Positions 1-9,341 of a stretch of 64,000 bases of DNA are shown one piece after another. Origin of the DNA: an uncultured Polaribacter sp. (lineage in GTDB: Bacteria > Bacteroidota > Bacteroidia > Flavobacteriales > Flavobacteriaceae); assembly GCF_947501385.1 (NCBI RefSeq), contig NZ_CANMVP010000011.1:62001-126000 (forward strand), written 5' to 3'. The notes under the pieces were generated by a model. It was not told where the DNA came from, did no database searches, and saw nothing but the letters and a program-made list of their open reading frames with translations. The number at the start of each line of letters is the position of its first letter. Position 1 is the stretch's first letter. The position numbers were made by a program, and so were the translations under genes.

Positions 1-1
1 G

Positions 2-2329
2 GAAAGTATTCCAAATAATACATGTTTACTCAGAAGTGATATAGTTACGACTTACAAAAATACCTACAACTCTAGCGAGTGGATATCTTATGTAAATGAT
101 GCTTTATCTACCACAACAAATCCTCCTGAAAGACATCCTCATGCACCTTTAATTTCAGAAATAATCAACGGAAATGCGGAAGCAAACACAAAATTGGGTT
201 TACATAGAATTCATAAGACAGTAAGATCAGGAAATGCTTGGAGTAATGGATATCCAGATCGTTCAAGAAGTATATTAATTCAAGAAGATTTTAGCACCTC
301 TTCTATCTTAAAAGCAAGAAAACTTGAAGTTGCCAATGCTGCTAAATTACTGGTAAATAACGAGCCACTTGTGGTGTCTGACACTATTAAAATAAACACT
401 ACAGGAGAAATAAGACTCGCAGGAACCTCTCAATTGATACAAACGCATACTGGAAGTAGAAAAGTTACAGGAACAGGAAAGTTATATGTTGATCAAAACT
501 CACCAGTGCCAAGTTTGTACCGTTATAATTATATGTCATCGCCAGTTGTTACTCCAGGGTTAAGTACGTATACGATGTTTAATGTAATGAAAGATGGTAC
601 AACACCCACCTCTTTAAGTTCTGTACCAAAAAACATGAATTTTATTGGTGGTAATGATGGTAATTATTCAAACTCACCAAGTGGGGCAATCGCAATCGCA
701 GAACGTTGGATTTATACCTATGACTATAATGGATCTAATTATGATTATATACAAAAAACGAGTACTGGAACCATTAATCCAGGGAAAGGATATCTATTTA
801 AAGGACCAGGAAGACCACAAAATTATACCTATGTAGGTTCACCAAATGATGGTGCTTACAGCTACACAATTGCTGGAAGCAAATCTATTTTATTAGGCAA
901 TCCGTATGCGTCAGCATTGAATTCTAAAAAATTTATAGAAGATAATTTAGATGCTACAACAGGCACTTTGTACTTTTGGGAACATGCTGGAGAAACAAAT
1001 TCTTCTGGAGCTTATGGTCATTATTCTTCTTCCTACATTGGTGGCTATGCTACTAGAAATGTTTCTATGGGAGTTGCTGCTTCTAATGTTGGTAGTAATG
1101 CTAGTTCTTCTACTTCTTATGATTATACTATGGAAGCAGAAAATGCAGTTACTGGTGGTAATGCTTCAAAAATAAATAACAGTGTATTACTAACCCAGCC
1201 TTATGATAGTATCACATTTAACAGTGTAAATATTAGTAAATCTGTTGATACTCTTAAAGTAATCTACAAATCTGAAGCCAATAGTACATTTGATATTGTT
1301 GTGAATCAAGCATTCGTAAAATCTTATACATTTACAACGTCAGCAGCCTATCAAACTGTAAAAATTCCACTTCAAATTCAAAAAAATGATACCCTTTTAT
1401 TAAAAACTACAAGCAATGCTTCCATAAATATTGATAACATATTTTTTACTTTAGCTTTTGAATATACAGCACCAAAACAATACATACCCATAGGGCAAGG
1501 TTTCTTTGCCAGTTCTGATAGTGATGGCGGAACAATTATATTCAACAACAGTCAAAGAGAATTTATTAAAGAAGGAGAAAATGCTGTTTTTTTGAAAAGT
1601 GGTATTACAAAAAAAATAAACAACTCAAAAACTAATGATCCGCTAGCCATCTTAAAATTAGGGTTTAACTACAAGAATTCTGAAGACCAAAGTTTACATA
1701 GACAAATTGGAATTTCATTTTCAGAAAATAATTCCTTTTCATATGACAAAGGCTATGATAGTGAAATGTATGATCTCAACGAAACGGATTTCTATTGGCA
1801 ATTTGATGAAATTCCTAATATGAAATTCGTAATTACTGGAGTTCAAAAAATCAATAATGATTTAGAAGTTCCAATACATTTTAGCATTGATAATCCAGAT
1901 GAATTATCAGTAGTTATTGATGAAATAGAAAACATAGATTTTCCAATATTTATTTTAGATAAACTCACAAATACTTACCATAATTTATCTAGTACTGTAG
2001 AACTTACTCTTGATAAGGGTGTGTATGTAGATCGCTTTTACTTAGCCTTCGAAGAAAAATCTTTGTCTGTAGATGATGAAATTGCCAAAATAGGCTTGAG
2101 TATTTATATTGATAATAGTAATAAAGAACTCGTGGTTAAAAATAATAACAACCTTGAAATAGCCCATGTAAAAATCTACAACCTACTAGAACAAGAGGTT
2201 TTAGAATCAAAAAATTTAGAACAAACCCATGAAAACAGAATAAATATTTCCAATTTATCAAGTACCATTTACATTGTAAATCTTAAAACAAGTGAGGGAG
2301 TTATTTCTAAAAAAATCCTTAAAAAATAA
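2..2329 (+). CDS. T9SS-secreted surface protein, 5'-truncated at window edge (frame stays open to base 2)
   Basis: The ORF track starts at a TTG (194), but the frame is open to the window edge (ESIPNNTCLLRSDIVTTYKNTYNSSEW...). C-terminus ...IYNLLEQEVLESKNLEQTHENRINISNLSSTIYIVNLKTSEGVISKKILKK is a type A T9SS sorting domain. Confidence 0.85.
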   Translation, partial: ESIPNNTCLLRSDIVTTYKNTYNSSEWISYVNDALSTTTNPPERHPHAPLISEIINGNAEANTKLGLHRIHKTVRSGNAWSNGYPDRSRSILIQEDFSTSSILKARKLEVANAAKLLVNNEPLVVSDTIKINTTGEIRLAGTSQLIQTHTGSRKVTGTGKLYVDQNSPVPSLYRYNYMSSPVVTPGLSTYTMFNVMKDGTTPTSLSSVPKNMNFIGGNDGNYSNSPSGAIAIAERWIYTYDYNGSNYDYIQKTSTGTINPGKGYLFKGPGRPQNYTYVGSPNDGAYSYTIAGSKSILLGNPYASALNSKKFIEDNLDATTGTLYFWEHAGETNSSGAYGHYSSSYIGGYATRNVSMGVAASNVGSNASSSTSYDYTMEAENAVTGGNASKINNSVLLTQPYDSITFNSVNISKSVDTLKVIYKSEANSTFDIVVNQAFVKSYTFTTSAAYQTVKIPLQIQKNDTLLLKTTSNASINIDNIFFTLAFEYTAPKQYIPIGQGFFASSDSDGGTIIFNNSQREFIKEGENAVFLKSGITKKINNSKTNDPLAILKLGFNYKNSEDQSLHRQIGISFSENNSFSYDKGYDSEMYDLNETDFYWQFDEIPNMKFVITGVQKINNDLEVPIHFSIDNPDELSVVIDEIENIDFPIFILDKLTNTYHNLSSTVELTLDKGVYVDRFYLAFEEKSLSVDDEIAKIGLSIYIDNSNKELVVKNNNNLEIAHVKIYNLLEQEVLESKNLEQTHENRINISNLSSTIYIVNLKTSEGVISKKILKK
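1127..1470 (+). other. CBM6/CBM35-like carbohydrate-binding domain inserted in the T9SS protein
   Basis: Segment YTMEAENAVTGGNASKINNSVLL...DTLKVIYKSEANSTFDIVVN...VKIPLQIQKNDTLLLKTTSNASINIDNIFF has the EAE start and the IDNI(x)F end typical of CBM6/35-like beta-sandwiches. Confidence 0.5.
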
Positions 2330-2375
2330 ACTTTTATTGGAGAATATTCTAGCAATATAATTAGAAACTAGAGTT

Positions 2376-3509
2376 TTATAACTGTTCTTTTAATTTCCCT
2401 ATGGTATTATCAATTTCTTCTTTGGTTGTAAACTTGCTAAATGAAAAACGGATGGACGTTTTATCAGCTTCACCATCAAACAAAATTTCTGACAATACAT
2501 GAGAGCCTTTATTACTACCACTTTGGCAAGCACTTCCACCAGAAACTGCAATTCCTGCTAGATCTAAACTAAACAGCAACATCTCATTTTTTACAGGAAA
2601 GCGTACATTTAAAATCGTGTAACTACTCTTGTCTAAATCTGATGAAAGTCCGTTAAACTGAATGTTTTCTGAAAGTTTCTTTAATTCAGAAATAAAATAA
2701 ACCTTTAAACTTTCTATATAATTTTTATCTTTTTCTAAATTAGAAACGGCAATAGCTAAGGCTTTGTCCATTCCTAAAATAGCATGTACATTTTCTGTAC
2801 TAGACCTTGCTCCTTTTTCTTGACCACCACCATGAAACATCGGTAGAATACCAAAACCTTTTTTAAAAAAGGCAAAGCCAACTCCTTTTGGTCCATGGAA
2901 TTTATGTGCACTTGCGACTATAAAATCTATAGGTGTTTTTTGTAAATCTAAGTGATAATGACCAATGGTTTGTACAGTATCTGAGTGAAATAATGCCTTA
3001 TTTTCTTTGCATAAATTGGCTATTTCATCAATAGGTAATAGGTTACCAATCTCATTGTTAATCATCATTAAACTCACCAATGTCTTCTCTTTTGATGATT
3101 TTAAAAGTGTTTTTAAATGAGAAATAATACTGCTTCCATCTGAATCCACTTTTACAAATTCTAAAGTGACATTATGGTTCTTCTGCAAAAACTCACAGGT
3201 ATGTAAAACTGCATGGTGCTCTATTTTTGAGGTGATAATTCTAGTGACTCCCAAATTTAAAACCGCATTGTGTAAAATTAAATTGTCTGCTTCTGTACCT
3301 CCCGCAGTAAAAATAATTTCGCTTGCAGACACGTTAAAATGCTTCGCAATATTTTTTCTGGCAGTTTCTACTGCAGATTTTGCTTTTCTACCAAACTGAT
3401 GTATCGAAGAAGGATTCCCAAAATTCTCTTCCATAGAAGACTGCATGATAGCGATGACTTCTGTGTCTATTTTTGTGGTTGCTGCGTTGTCTAAATAAAT
3501 AGCATTCAT
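2376..3509 (-). CDS. Cysteine desulfurase (IscS/NifS family, class V aminotransferase)
   Basis: MNAIYLDNAATTKID start, SAHKFHGPKGVGF PLP-Lys motif, GGSACQSGS catalytic Cys loop. Confidence 0.9.
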   Translation of the reverse strand: MNAIYLDNAATTKIDTEVIAIMQSSMEENFGNPSSIHQFGRKAKSAVETARKNIAKHFNVSASEIIFTAGGTEADNLILHNAVLNLGVTRIITSKIEHHAVLHTCEFLQKNHNVTLEFVKVDSDGSSIISHLKTLLKSSKEKTLVSLMMINNEIGNLLPIDEIANLCKENKALFHSDTVQTIGHYHLDLQKTPIDFIVASAHKFHGPKGVGFAFFKKGFGILPMFHGGGQEKGARSSTENVHAILGMDKALAIAVSNLEKDKNYIESLKVYFISELKKLSENIQFNGLSSDLDKSSYTILNVRFPVKNEMLLFSLDLAGIAVSGGSACQSGSNKGSHVLSEILFDGEADKTSIRFSFSKFTTKEEIDNTIGKLKEQL

Positions 3510-3529
3510 AATACAAAAGTAGGTTTATT

Positions 3530-4087
3530 TTATGAGACTGTATTTTGAAAAACATATACTTCTGTTGCGCCTAAACCATATTTTTTATAAGACGCATCGT
3601 AATATTTTACGGGATATTTATTCAGTAGCGATTGTAGTTCAGATTTTAAAACACCTTCTCCTACTCCATGAATAAAGACAATTTTAGAGATTCTTTTTTG
3701 AATCGCAAATTCTACCTTTCTTTTTGCCGCATCTAATTGAATGTTCAGCATATCATAGTTGTCTAGGCCTCTAACAGACTTGACCAATTTATTGATGTGC
3801 AAATCAACCTCCATTACCACTTCTTGATGCTGCTTTTTAAAAAGACTATTTTTAGGTTTCGATTGAGCTATTTTGTCCTTTAAAAAATCATTATTAATGT
3901 CAGAAAATTTTGTAAGTTCATGTTGTTCTTTTTCAATTTTAACCAGTTCATTTTCATCAAAATTAAAAATCATTCCATCTTCAGTTCTAACAGTATAAGT
4001 ATTTGCATCAATGCCTATAATTTCTCCTTTTAAAACATCATCTAAAACAGCTACTTTATGACCAATTTCGAAACGCTTTCTTAACAT
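3530..4087 (-). CDS. Smr-domain protein (MutS2 C-terminal-like)
   Basis: VDLHINKL...IVFIHGVGEGVLKSEL Smr signature; N-terminal small beta domain. Confidence 0.8.
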   Translation of the reverse strand: MLRKRFEIGHKVAVLDDVLKGEIIGIDANTYTVRTEDGMIFNFDENELVKIEKEQHELTKFSDINNDFLKDKIAQSKPKNSLFKKQHQEVVMEVDLHINKLVKSVRGLDNYDMLNIQLDAAKRKVEFAIQKRISKIVFIHGVGEGVLKSELQSLLNKYPVKYYDASYKKYGLGATEVYVFQNTVS

Positions 4088-4141
4088 TGTTTTAATTTAG
4101 ATTTAAATTTAAGACACTAATTTTGTTGCAAAAATAAGCAT

Positions 4142-4774
4142 ATGCTGAAAACTGCTCCTATTTCTACTGAAAACTTCTTTAAACAATCTTTAAAAAAGGT
4201 AAAACTAAGTGAAGATCGTAAGCAATTATTGAATACTATTTCTGAAAAAGTAGCCGCAGCATATACAAAACATGGAATTGTCAATTTAAATTTCATCTGT
4301 ACACACAATTCAAGAAGAAGTCAATTAGGACAGGTTTGGGCATTTTATGCGGCACATTTTTTCAACCTACATATAAATTCTTTTTCTGGCGGAACTGAGG
4401 TAACTGCTTTTTATAGAAATACAGTTAAAACTTTACAAAAAGTAGGTTTCGACTTTCAGCTAGCAGATTTCTCTCATCAAAATCCTAAGTATCTAATCTC
4501 TTTTAAAGGAAGTAAAAAAACTATTTTAGGTTTCTCTAAAAGGTTTGACAATATAGAAAATTGTACGCCTTTTATAGCAATAACTACCTGTAACAATGCT
4601 GATAAAAATTGTCCGTTTATCCCCACAGCGTTAGAAAGGTTTCATTTGCCTTTTGAAGATCCGAAAACTTCTGATGGAACTTCTGAACAGACAGCAACAT
4701 ATTTAAAAACAAACCTACAGATTGCTGCAGAAGTCTATTTTATTTTTGATAAAATCAAAAAACTATTGGCTTAG
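4142..4774 (+). CDS. Low-molecular-weight protein-tyrosine-phosphatase / arsenate reductase-like protein
   Basis: NLNFICTHNSRRSQLGQVWA resembles the CxxNxxRSQ P-loop of LMW-PTPase/ArsC. Confidence 0.7.
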   Translation: MLKTAPISTENFFKQSLKKVKLSEDRKQLLNTISEKVAAAYTKHGIVNLNFICTHNSRRSQLGQVWAFYAAHFFNLHINSFSGGTEVTAFYRNTVKTLQKVGFDFQLADFSHQNPKYLISFKGSKKTILGFSKRFDNIENCTPFIAITTCNNADKNCPFIPTALERFHLPFEDPKTSDGTSEQTATYLKTNLQIAAEVYFIFDKIKKLLA

Positions 4775-5556
4775 ACTTCTAAGTCTTTGTCATAAGGAAT
4801 GCTGTTTAAAACATGATTAATTACGTTTACTCTCGCTTCGGTTTTTCTATTCGCTCTTATTACCTTCCAAGGAGAAATTTTTGTATTTGTCTTTTGAAAC
4901 ATCGCATTTTTATACTCTGTGTATTGATCCCATAAAATTTGCGCTCTTTCATCTAACTTTGTCATTTTCCACTGTTTTAAAGGATTGCTTTTAATATCGG
5001 CAAAACGTTTTGCTTGTTCCTTTTTAGAAATAGACATGTAAATTTTAACTAAATGAATTCCAGATTCTAAAATCATTTTTTCAAAATCATTTACCTGATT
5101 CATAAAAATTTTATATTCTTCTTGTGTGCAAAACCCATTTACCGGCTCTACCACTGCTCTGTTGTACCAACTTCTGTCAAAAAAAACAATTTCACCAGCT
5201 TTTGGTAATTGCTCTACATATCTTTGAAAATACCATTGCGTTTGTTCATCTTTTGTTGGTTTTGGTAAAGCAACAATTTTCATGTGACGTGGATTGATAC
5301 GTTCTGTAAGCCTTCTAATGGCACCACCTTTTCCTGCAGCGTCTCTGCCTTGAAAAACAATAATAATGCGTTCGTTATTATGAATTGCCCATTTTTGCAG
5401 ACGTATTAATTCTACCTGTAGTTTTTTTAATTTTTTTTGATAATCTACATATCGTAAACTTCTTTCAATATTATAAGGTTCTTTAGACAACAGTGCTAAA
5501 AGCCCTTTTTTGGTAGTTAATTTATTTACTTCTTTTGCAGTTAGTTCTTTCTCCAT
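4771..5556 (-). CDS. Polyphosphate kinase 2 family protein
   Basis: Walker A GRDAAGKGGAIRR, QWYFQRYVEQLP, FFDRSWYNRAVVEPVNGFC: PPK2 signatures. Confidence 0.9.
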   Translation of the reverse strand: MEKELTAKEVNKLTTKKGLLALLSKEPYNIERSLRYVDYQKKLKKLQVELIRLQKWAIHNNERIIIVFQGRDAAGKGGAIRRLTERINPRHMKIVALPKPTKDEQTQWYFQRYVEQLPKAGEIVFFDRSWYNRAVVEPVNGFCTQEEYKIFMNQVNDFEKMILESGIHLVKIYMSISKKEQAKRFADIKSNPLKQWKMTKLDERAQILWDQYTEYKNAMFQKTNTKISPWKVIRANRKTEARVNVINHVLNSIPYDKDLEV

Positions 5557-5560
5557 AACA

Positions 5561-6418
5561 TTAATCTATATTTCTATTAGACCTATAATATCGCATTACT
5601 ACGTTGGGATCTGGTGTTAGTATTGTTTTTGCTTCTTCTTTACCATCATAATCAAATTGAGAAATTACATGTCTCATCGCTTCTAATCTTGCCACTTTTT
5701 TATCGTTGGTTTTTATCATCATCCAAGGACTATAAGAAGTATGTGTTTTAGAAAACATTTCTGATTTGTAATGTGTATATTTATCCCAAAGCATTTGCCC
5801 TTTTTTGTCTACAGGACTAAACTTCCAACGTTTTAAAGGGTTTTCTTTACGAGCCTCAAAACGTCTTAATTGTTCATCTTTTGTAATGGAAAGCCAAAAT
5901 TTTATAATGATCACACCATCTTCATACATCATGTGTTCAAATTCTGGCACTTGTACTAAAAATTCTTTGTATTGTTGCTCTGTACAAAATCCCATCACAG
6001 GTTCTACCACAGCTCTGTTGTACCAGCTTCTATCAAAAAACACAATTTCTCCAGGATTTGGCAATTCTTTTATATATCGTTGAAAGTACCATTGCCCTTT
6101 TTCTACTTCTGTGGGTTTATTTAAAGCGACCAATCTACTAGAACGAGGATTTAAATGTTCCATAAACCTTCTGATGTTTCCACCTTTCCCAGCAGCATCA
6201 CGCCCTTCAAAAATAATTGCTACACGTTTGTTTTCTTTCGAAATCCAACGTTGTAATTTTACCAGCTCTATTTGTAACAAGCGTAATTCTTCTGTATAAA
6301 TAAGTGTTTTTTTTACTTTGTTATACGAATCGCTTTTATGTTTAATTAATTCTAATAATTCTTTGTTGGTTTCTATCTTTTGAAAATCCTCAGCAGTCAA
6401 TCTTTTCTTTGTACTCAT
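5561..6418 (-). CDS. Polyphosphate kinase 2 family protein (tandem paralog)
   Basis: GRDAAGKGGNIRRFMEHLNPR, QWYFQRYIKELP, FFDRSWYNRAVVEPVMGFC. Confidence 0.9.
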   Translation of the reverse strand: MSTKKRLTAEDFQKIETNKELLELIKHKSDSYNKVKKTLIYTEELRLLQIELVKLQRWISKENKRVAIIFEGRDAAGKGGNIRRFMEHLNPRSSRLVALNKPTEVEKGQWYFQRYIKELPNPGEIVFFDRSWYNRAVVEPVMGFCTEQQYKEFLVQVPEFEHMMYEDGVIIIKFWLSITKDEQLRRFEARKENPLKRWKFSPVDKKGQMLWDKYTHYKSEMFSKTHTSYSPWMMIKTNDKKVARLEAMRHVISQFDYDGKEEAKTILTPDPNVVMRYYRSNRNID

Positions 6419-6511
6419 GTATTTTATTTCGGACTCTAAAAATATTACTTTTTTTTGTTAATAAAGTTAAAAAAACACCAATTTAAGGAAGTTATTTTAT
6501 ATTTGCTATTC

Positions 6512-7462
6512 ATGAAAAAAATTCTAGTCCTTCTTTTTTTCTCCTCTTCTATTTTAGCCTTTTCTCAAAAGAAATATTCTAAAGAAATAAGTTTTATTAC
6601 TGAAAATGATTTGTATACGTCTACCTATGACGATAGGTATTATACAAACGGCATGTTTCTCTCTTTTAAATATTTATCAAAAGAGAAAAAAAACAACTTA
6701 GAAAAAAAGGTTTTAGCCTGGGAAATTGGTCACAGAATGTATACTCCTGCAGTTCCTTTAGTAAAATCTGTAGAAGAACATGATAGATCTTTTGCGGGAT
6801 ATCTTTATGGAAGTTTTGGTATCAATCGAATTTATAAAAAAGACAAAAGCTTTCATACAACAATTCAACTTGGGGTATTAGGCTCAAATGCATACGCAAA
6901 GGAATTGCAAGGTTTTATTCATAACATATATGGTTTTAGAAAAACCGTAGGTTGGAAACATCAGATAAAAGATGCTTTTGCAATTAATTTTAATACAGCC
7001 TATAATGCCTTTTTATTAAAAGACAGTTCGAATCACTTTGATATTTTTTGGACAAACTCAGGGAAAATTGGTACTGTTTTTACAGACCTGTCAACAGGGT
7101 TGTTAGCCAGAATAGGTCTAAAGCCACTACAATCTTTAGCTAACTCCATTGCTTTCAACACTAATCTTAATGATAAAAATACTTCTTATTTTAGAGAAAC
7201 AGAATCTTTTTTCTACATAAAACCATCCTTAAGGTATGTTTTATATGATGCTACTTTTCAAGGAAGTTTTTTAAATAAAGGCAGTGAAGTTACCAATGAA
7301 TTAATTCCATTAGTTTTTAACTTAGAAATAGGATTTAGATTTACGGCAAACAGATTTAATTTCGGATACGTTTATAACTATAACTCAAATAAAGCAAAAA
7401 ATTTAAGATTCGATAACGGTCATACATATGGCTCTGTTATTTTGAATTATTTGTTGAAATAA
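6512..7462 (+). CDS. LpxR-family (DUF2219-like) outer-membrane protein
   Basis: Signal peptide from ATG 6512 (MKKILVLLFFSSSILAFSQ), then ISFITENDLYTSTYDDRYYTNGMFLSF typical of lipid A deacylase LpxR family. Confidence 0.7.
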   Translation: MKKILVLLFFSSSILAFSQKKYSKEISFITENDLYTSTYDDRYYTNGMFLSFKYLSKEKKNNLEKKVLAWEIGHRMYTPAVPLVKSVEEHDRSFAGYLYGSFGINRIYKKDKSFHTTIQLGVLGSNAYAKELQGFIHNIYGFRKTVGWKHQIKDAFAINFNTAYNAFLLKDSSNHFDIFWTNSGKIGTVFTDLSTGLLARIGLKPLQSLANSIAFNTNLNDKNTSYFRETESFFYIKPSLRYVLYDATFQGSFLNKGSEVTNELIPLVFNLEIGFRFTANRFNFGYVYNYNSNKAKNLRFDNGHTYGSVILNYLLK

Positions 7463-7489
7463 ATATTTTATAAAAGAAATCTAAAGGAG

Positions 7490-7735
7490 TCAGAGCCATA
7501 GAGGTATTTCGCTGGTTTCATACCCAGTCAAGCTGGGCACATGCTTTGACCTGAAAAAAGGTCAAAAACCATCCCGACAACATTCGGGACTATATTTAGA
7601 TTCCCGTTACCCAATCAAGTTGGGCACATGCTTCACGGGAATGACAGTTTCAGCGGAAACCCCGAAGTAGAGCCTCGAGGAATTCTTTTCGATTAAAATA
7701 GACTTCGGCGAGCTCAGTCTGACATTTGTTATTTT
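7490..7735. repeat. Mosaic intergenic repeat region with several hairpins
   Basis: CCCAGTCAAGCTGGGCACATGCTT (7523-7546) and CCCAATCAAGTTGGGCACATGCTT (7610-7633); ATTCCCGT/ACGGGAAT outer stem (7600-7642); TTTGACC/GGTCAAA and CCCGA/TCGGG stems; CCGAAGT...ACTTCGG. Confidence 0.75.
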
Positions 7736-7783
7736 TTATTAAAATTGGTTTTTTGATAGGACACCTTGAGATCTTGAAAACTT

Positions 7784-7811
7784 GAAACCTGAAACCTGAA
7801 ACCTGAAACCT
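7784..7811. repeat. Heptanucleotide tandem repeat GAAACCT x4
   Basis: Four exact consecutive GAAACCT units read directly, reaching into the stop codon of the downstream minus-strand helicase gene. Confidence 0.9.
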
Positions 7812-9234
7812 ATTCTATAAAAAAATCATCTTTAAAACCAATCAAATAGAGTTTTTCTTGTGCTCTGGTAATTGCTGTATACAGCCATCTAAAATATTCT
7901 TTAGAAACACCATCTGGTAAATAAGGTTGTTCTACAAAAACGGTTTTCCATTGTCCTCCTTGAGATTTATGACAGGTCATTGCATAAGAAAACTTTACTT
8001 GCAAGGCATTGAAATACACATTCTTTTTGATTGCTAAAAACTGTTTGAATTTCGATTTTTCATGTGCATAATCTTCCTTTACTGCTTGGTATAGTTTATT
8101 AGATTCTTCATAGGTTAAAGAAGGTGTTTCACTTGTTAATGTATCTAATAATAAAACGGTTTCAAAAGGATGCATTTCTGGGTAATCGATCATTCTAATT
8201 TCTACTTCAGCAAACTTAAAACCGTACAATTCTTTGATAGAAAAAATCTTTAAGACTTCGCAAATATCTCCATTTGCAATAAAACCTGCTTTCGAAGATT
8301 CTGGCAACCAAAAATAATTATTCTTAACTATCATGATATAATCTCCTGCAGAGATTTCATTTTCCTGACCTCTAATATTAAATCTTATTTGCTGATTGTA
8401 TTGGTTTGCACGTTTGTTAGAGCGCACAATAAAAGCAGTATCTTCTACGCCATTACTTTCGTAAGCGGTTACAATAGCATCTTCAATATCATAACCATCT
8501 TCTAACCTTTTGATATCTAGAAAACCAACATCAAACTGAAATTTATCACCTTTATTTTTTAATAGCAGTCTTAAATAAGTCGCATTTGCTAAAATACCTG
8601 AATTTTCATGCTGACGCATTACTTCATCTAACTCAATTTCGGTAACTTGTTTATGGTATTCATAGGTTAATGTATCTTCTTCTAAAGCGGGTGAAACATC
8701 TAATTTAACTGGTGGAAGTTGCGCTGTATCACCAATAAAAATCAACTTACAATTTACGCCAGAATATACATAAGAAATCAAATCATCTAGCAAAGAACTA
8801 GTATCAAAAAATTTCTGATTTTGTTTGCTATCTGGAATCATAGAAGCCTCATCTACAATAAAAATAGTGTTTGTATGCTTATTGGGTTGCAAAACAAAAT
8901 CTACAGAACCATTGGTTTGTTTTTTCGGAAAGTAGATTTTTTTATGAATCGTAAAAGCTGGTTTTTTAGAATACACAGCAATTACTTTTGCAGCTCTACC
9001 TGTTGGTGCTAATAAAACCGCTTTTTTACCCGCAGTCCATAAAGAATTTACAAAAGCACCAATGGTGGTTGTTTTACCAGTACCCGCGTATCCCTTTAAC
9101 AGAAATAAAGCATCTTTATCTTCATTAAAAATAAACTCACTTAGCAGTTGTAAGAGTTTGCTTTGTTTTGTTGTAGGTTGATATGGAAATTTCTTTAACA
9201 ACTCTTTATTAAAATCTACTGGTTTTTCTATCAT
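7810..9234 (-). CDS. ATP-dependent RecD/PIF1-like DNA helicase
   Basis: Walker A LLKGYAGTGKTTTIGAF, IFIVDEASM, IFIGDTAQLPPV, C-terminal YAMTCHKSQGGQW...LYTAITRAQEKLYLIG. Confidence 0.9.
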   Translation of the reverse strand: MIEKPVDFNKELLKKFPYQPTTKQSKLLQLLSEFIFNEDKDALFLLKGYAGTGKTTTIGAFVNSLWTAGKKAVLLAPTGRAAKVIAVYSKKPAFTIHKKIYFPKKQTNGSVDFVLQPNKHTNTIFIVDEASMIPDSKQNQKFFDTSSLLDDLISYVYSGVNCKLIFIGDTAQLPPVKLDVSPALEEDTLTYEYHKQVTEIELDEVMRQHENSGILANATYLRLLLKNKGDKFQFDVGFLDIKRLEDGYDIEDAIVTAYESNGVEDTAFIVRSNKRANQYNQQIRFNIRGQENEISAGDYIMIVKNNYFWLPESSKAGFIANGDICEVLKIFSIKELYGFKFAEVEIRMIDYPEMHPFETVLLLDTLTSETPSLTYEESNKLYQAVKEDYAHEKSKFKQFLAIKKNVYFNALQVKFSYAMTCHKSQGGQWKTVFVEQPYLPDGVSKEYFRWLYTAITRAQEKLYLIGFKDDFFIE

Positions 9235-9341
9235 AAATGAATTAAAGCATCAAAGATACATTGATTTGTAAATAAAAGTTTTTATCATTAAAAAAAAATT
9301 GTAGATTTGCGATAAGACTATCTAAAAAATTTATCAAAAAA

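Noticed and set aside
645-1175. Small plus-strand ORFs (63 and 74 aa) inside the first CDS
   Set aside because: Out-of-frame shadows of the T9SS protein; Met/Leu-rich artefact translation.
4117-4308. 63-aa minus-strand ORF overlapping the LMW phosphatase-like gene
   Set aside because: Overlaps a better supported plus-strand gene with a P-loop motif.
6455-6511. N-terminal 19 aa of the LpxR-like ORF
   Set aside because: The ORF starts at a non-ATG site; the ATG at 6512 begins a clear signal peptide.
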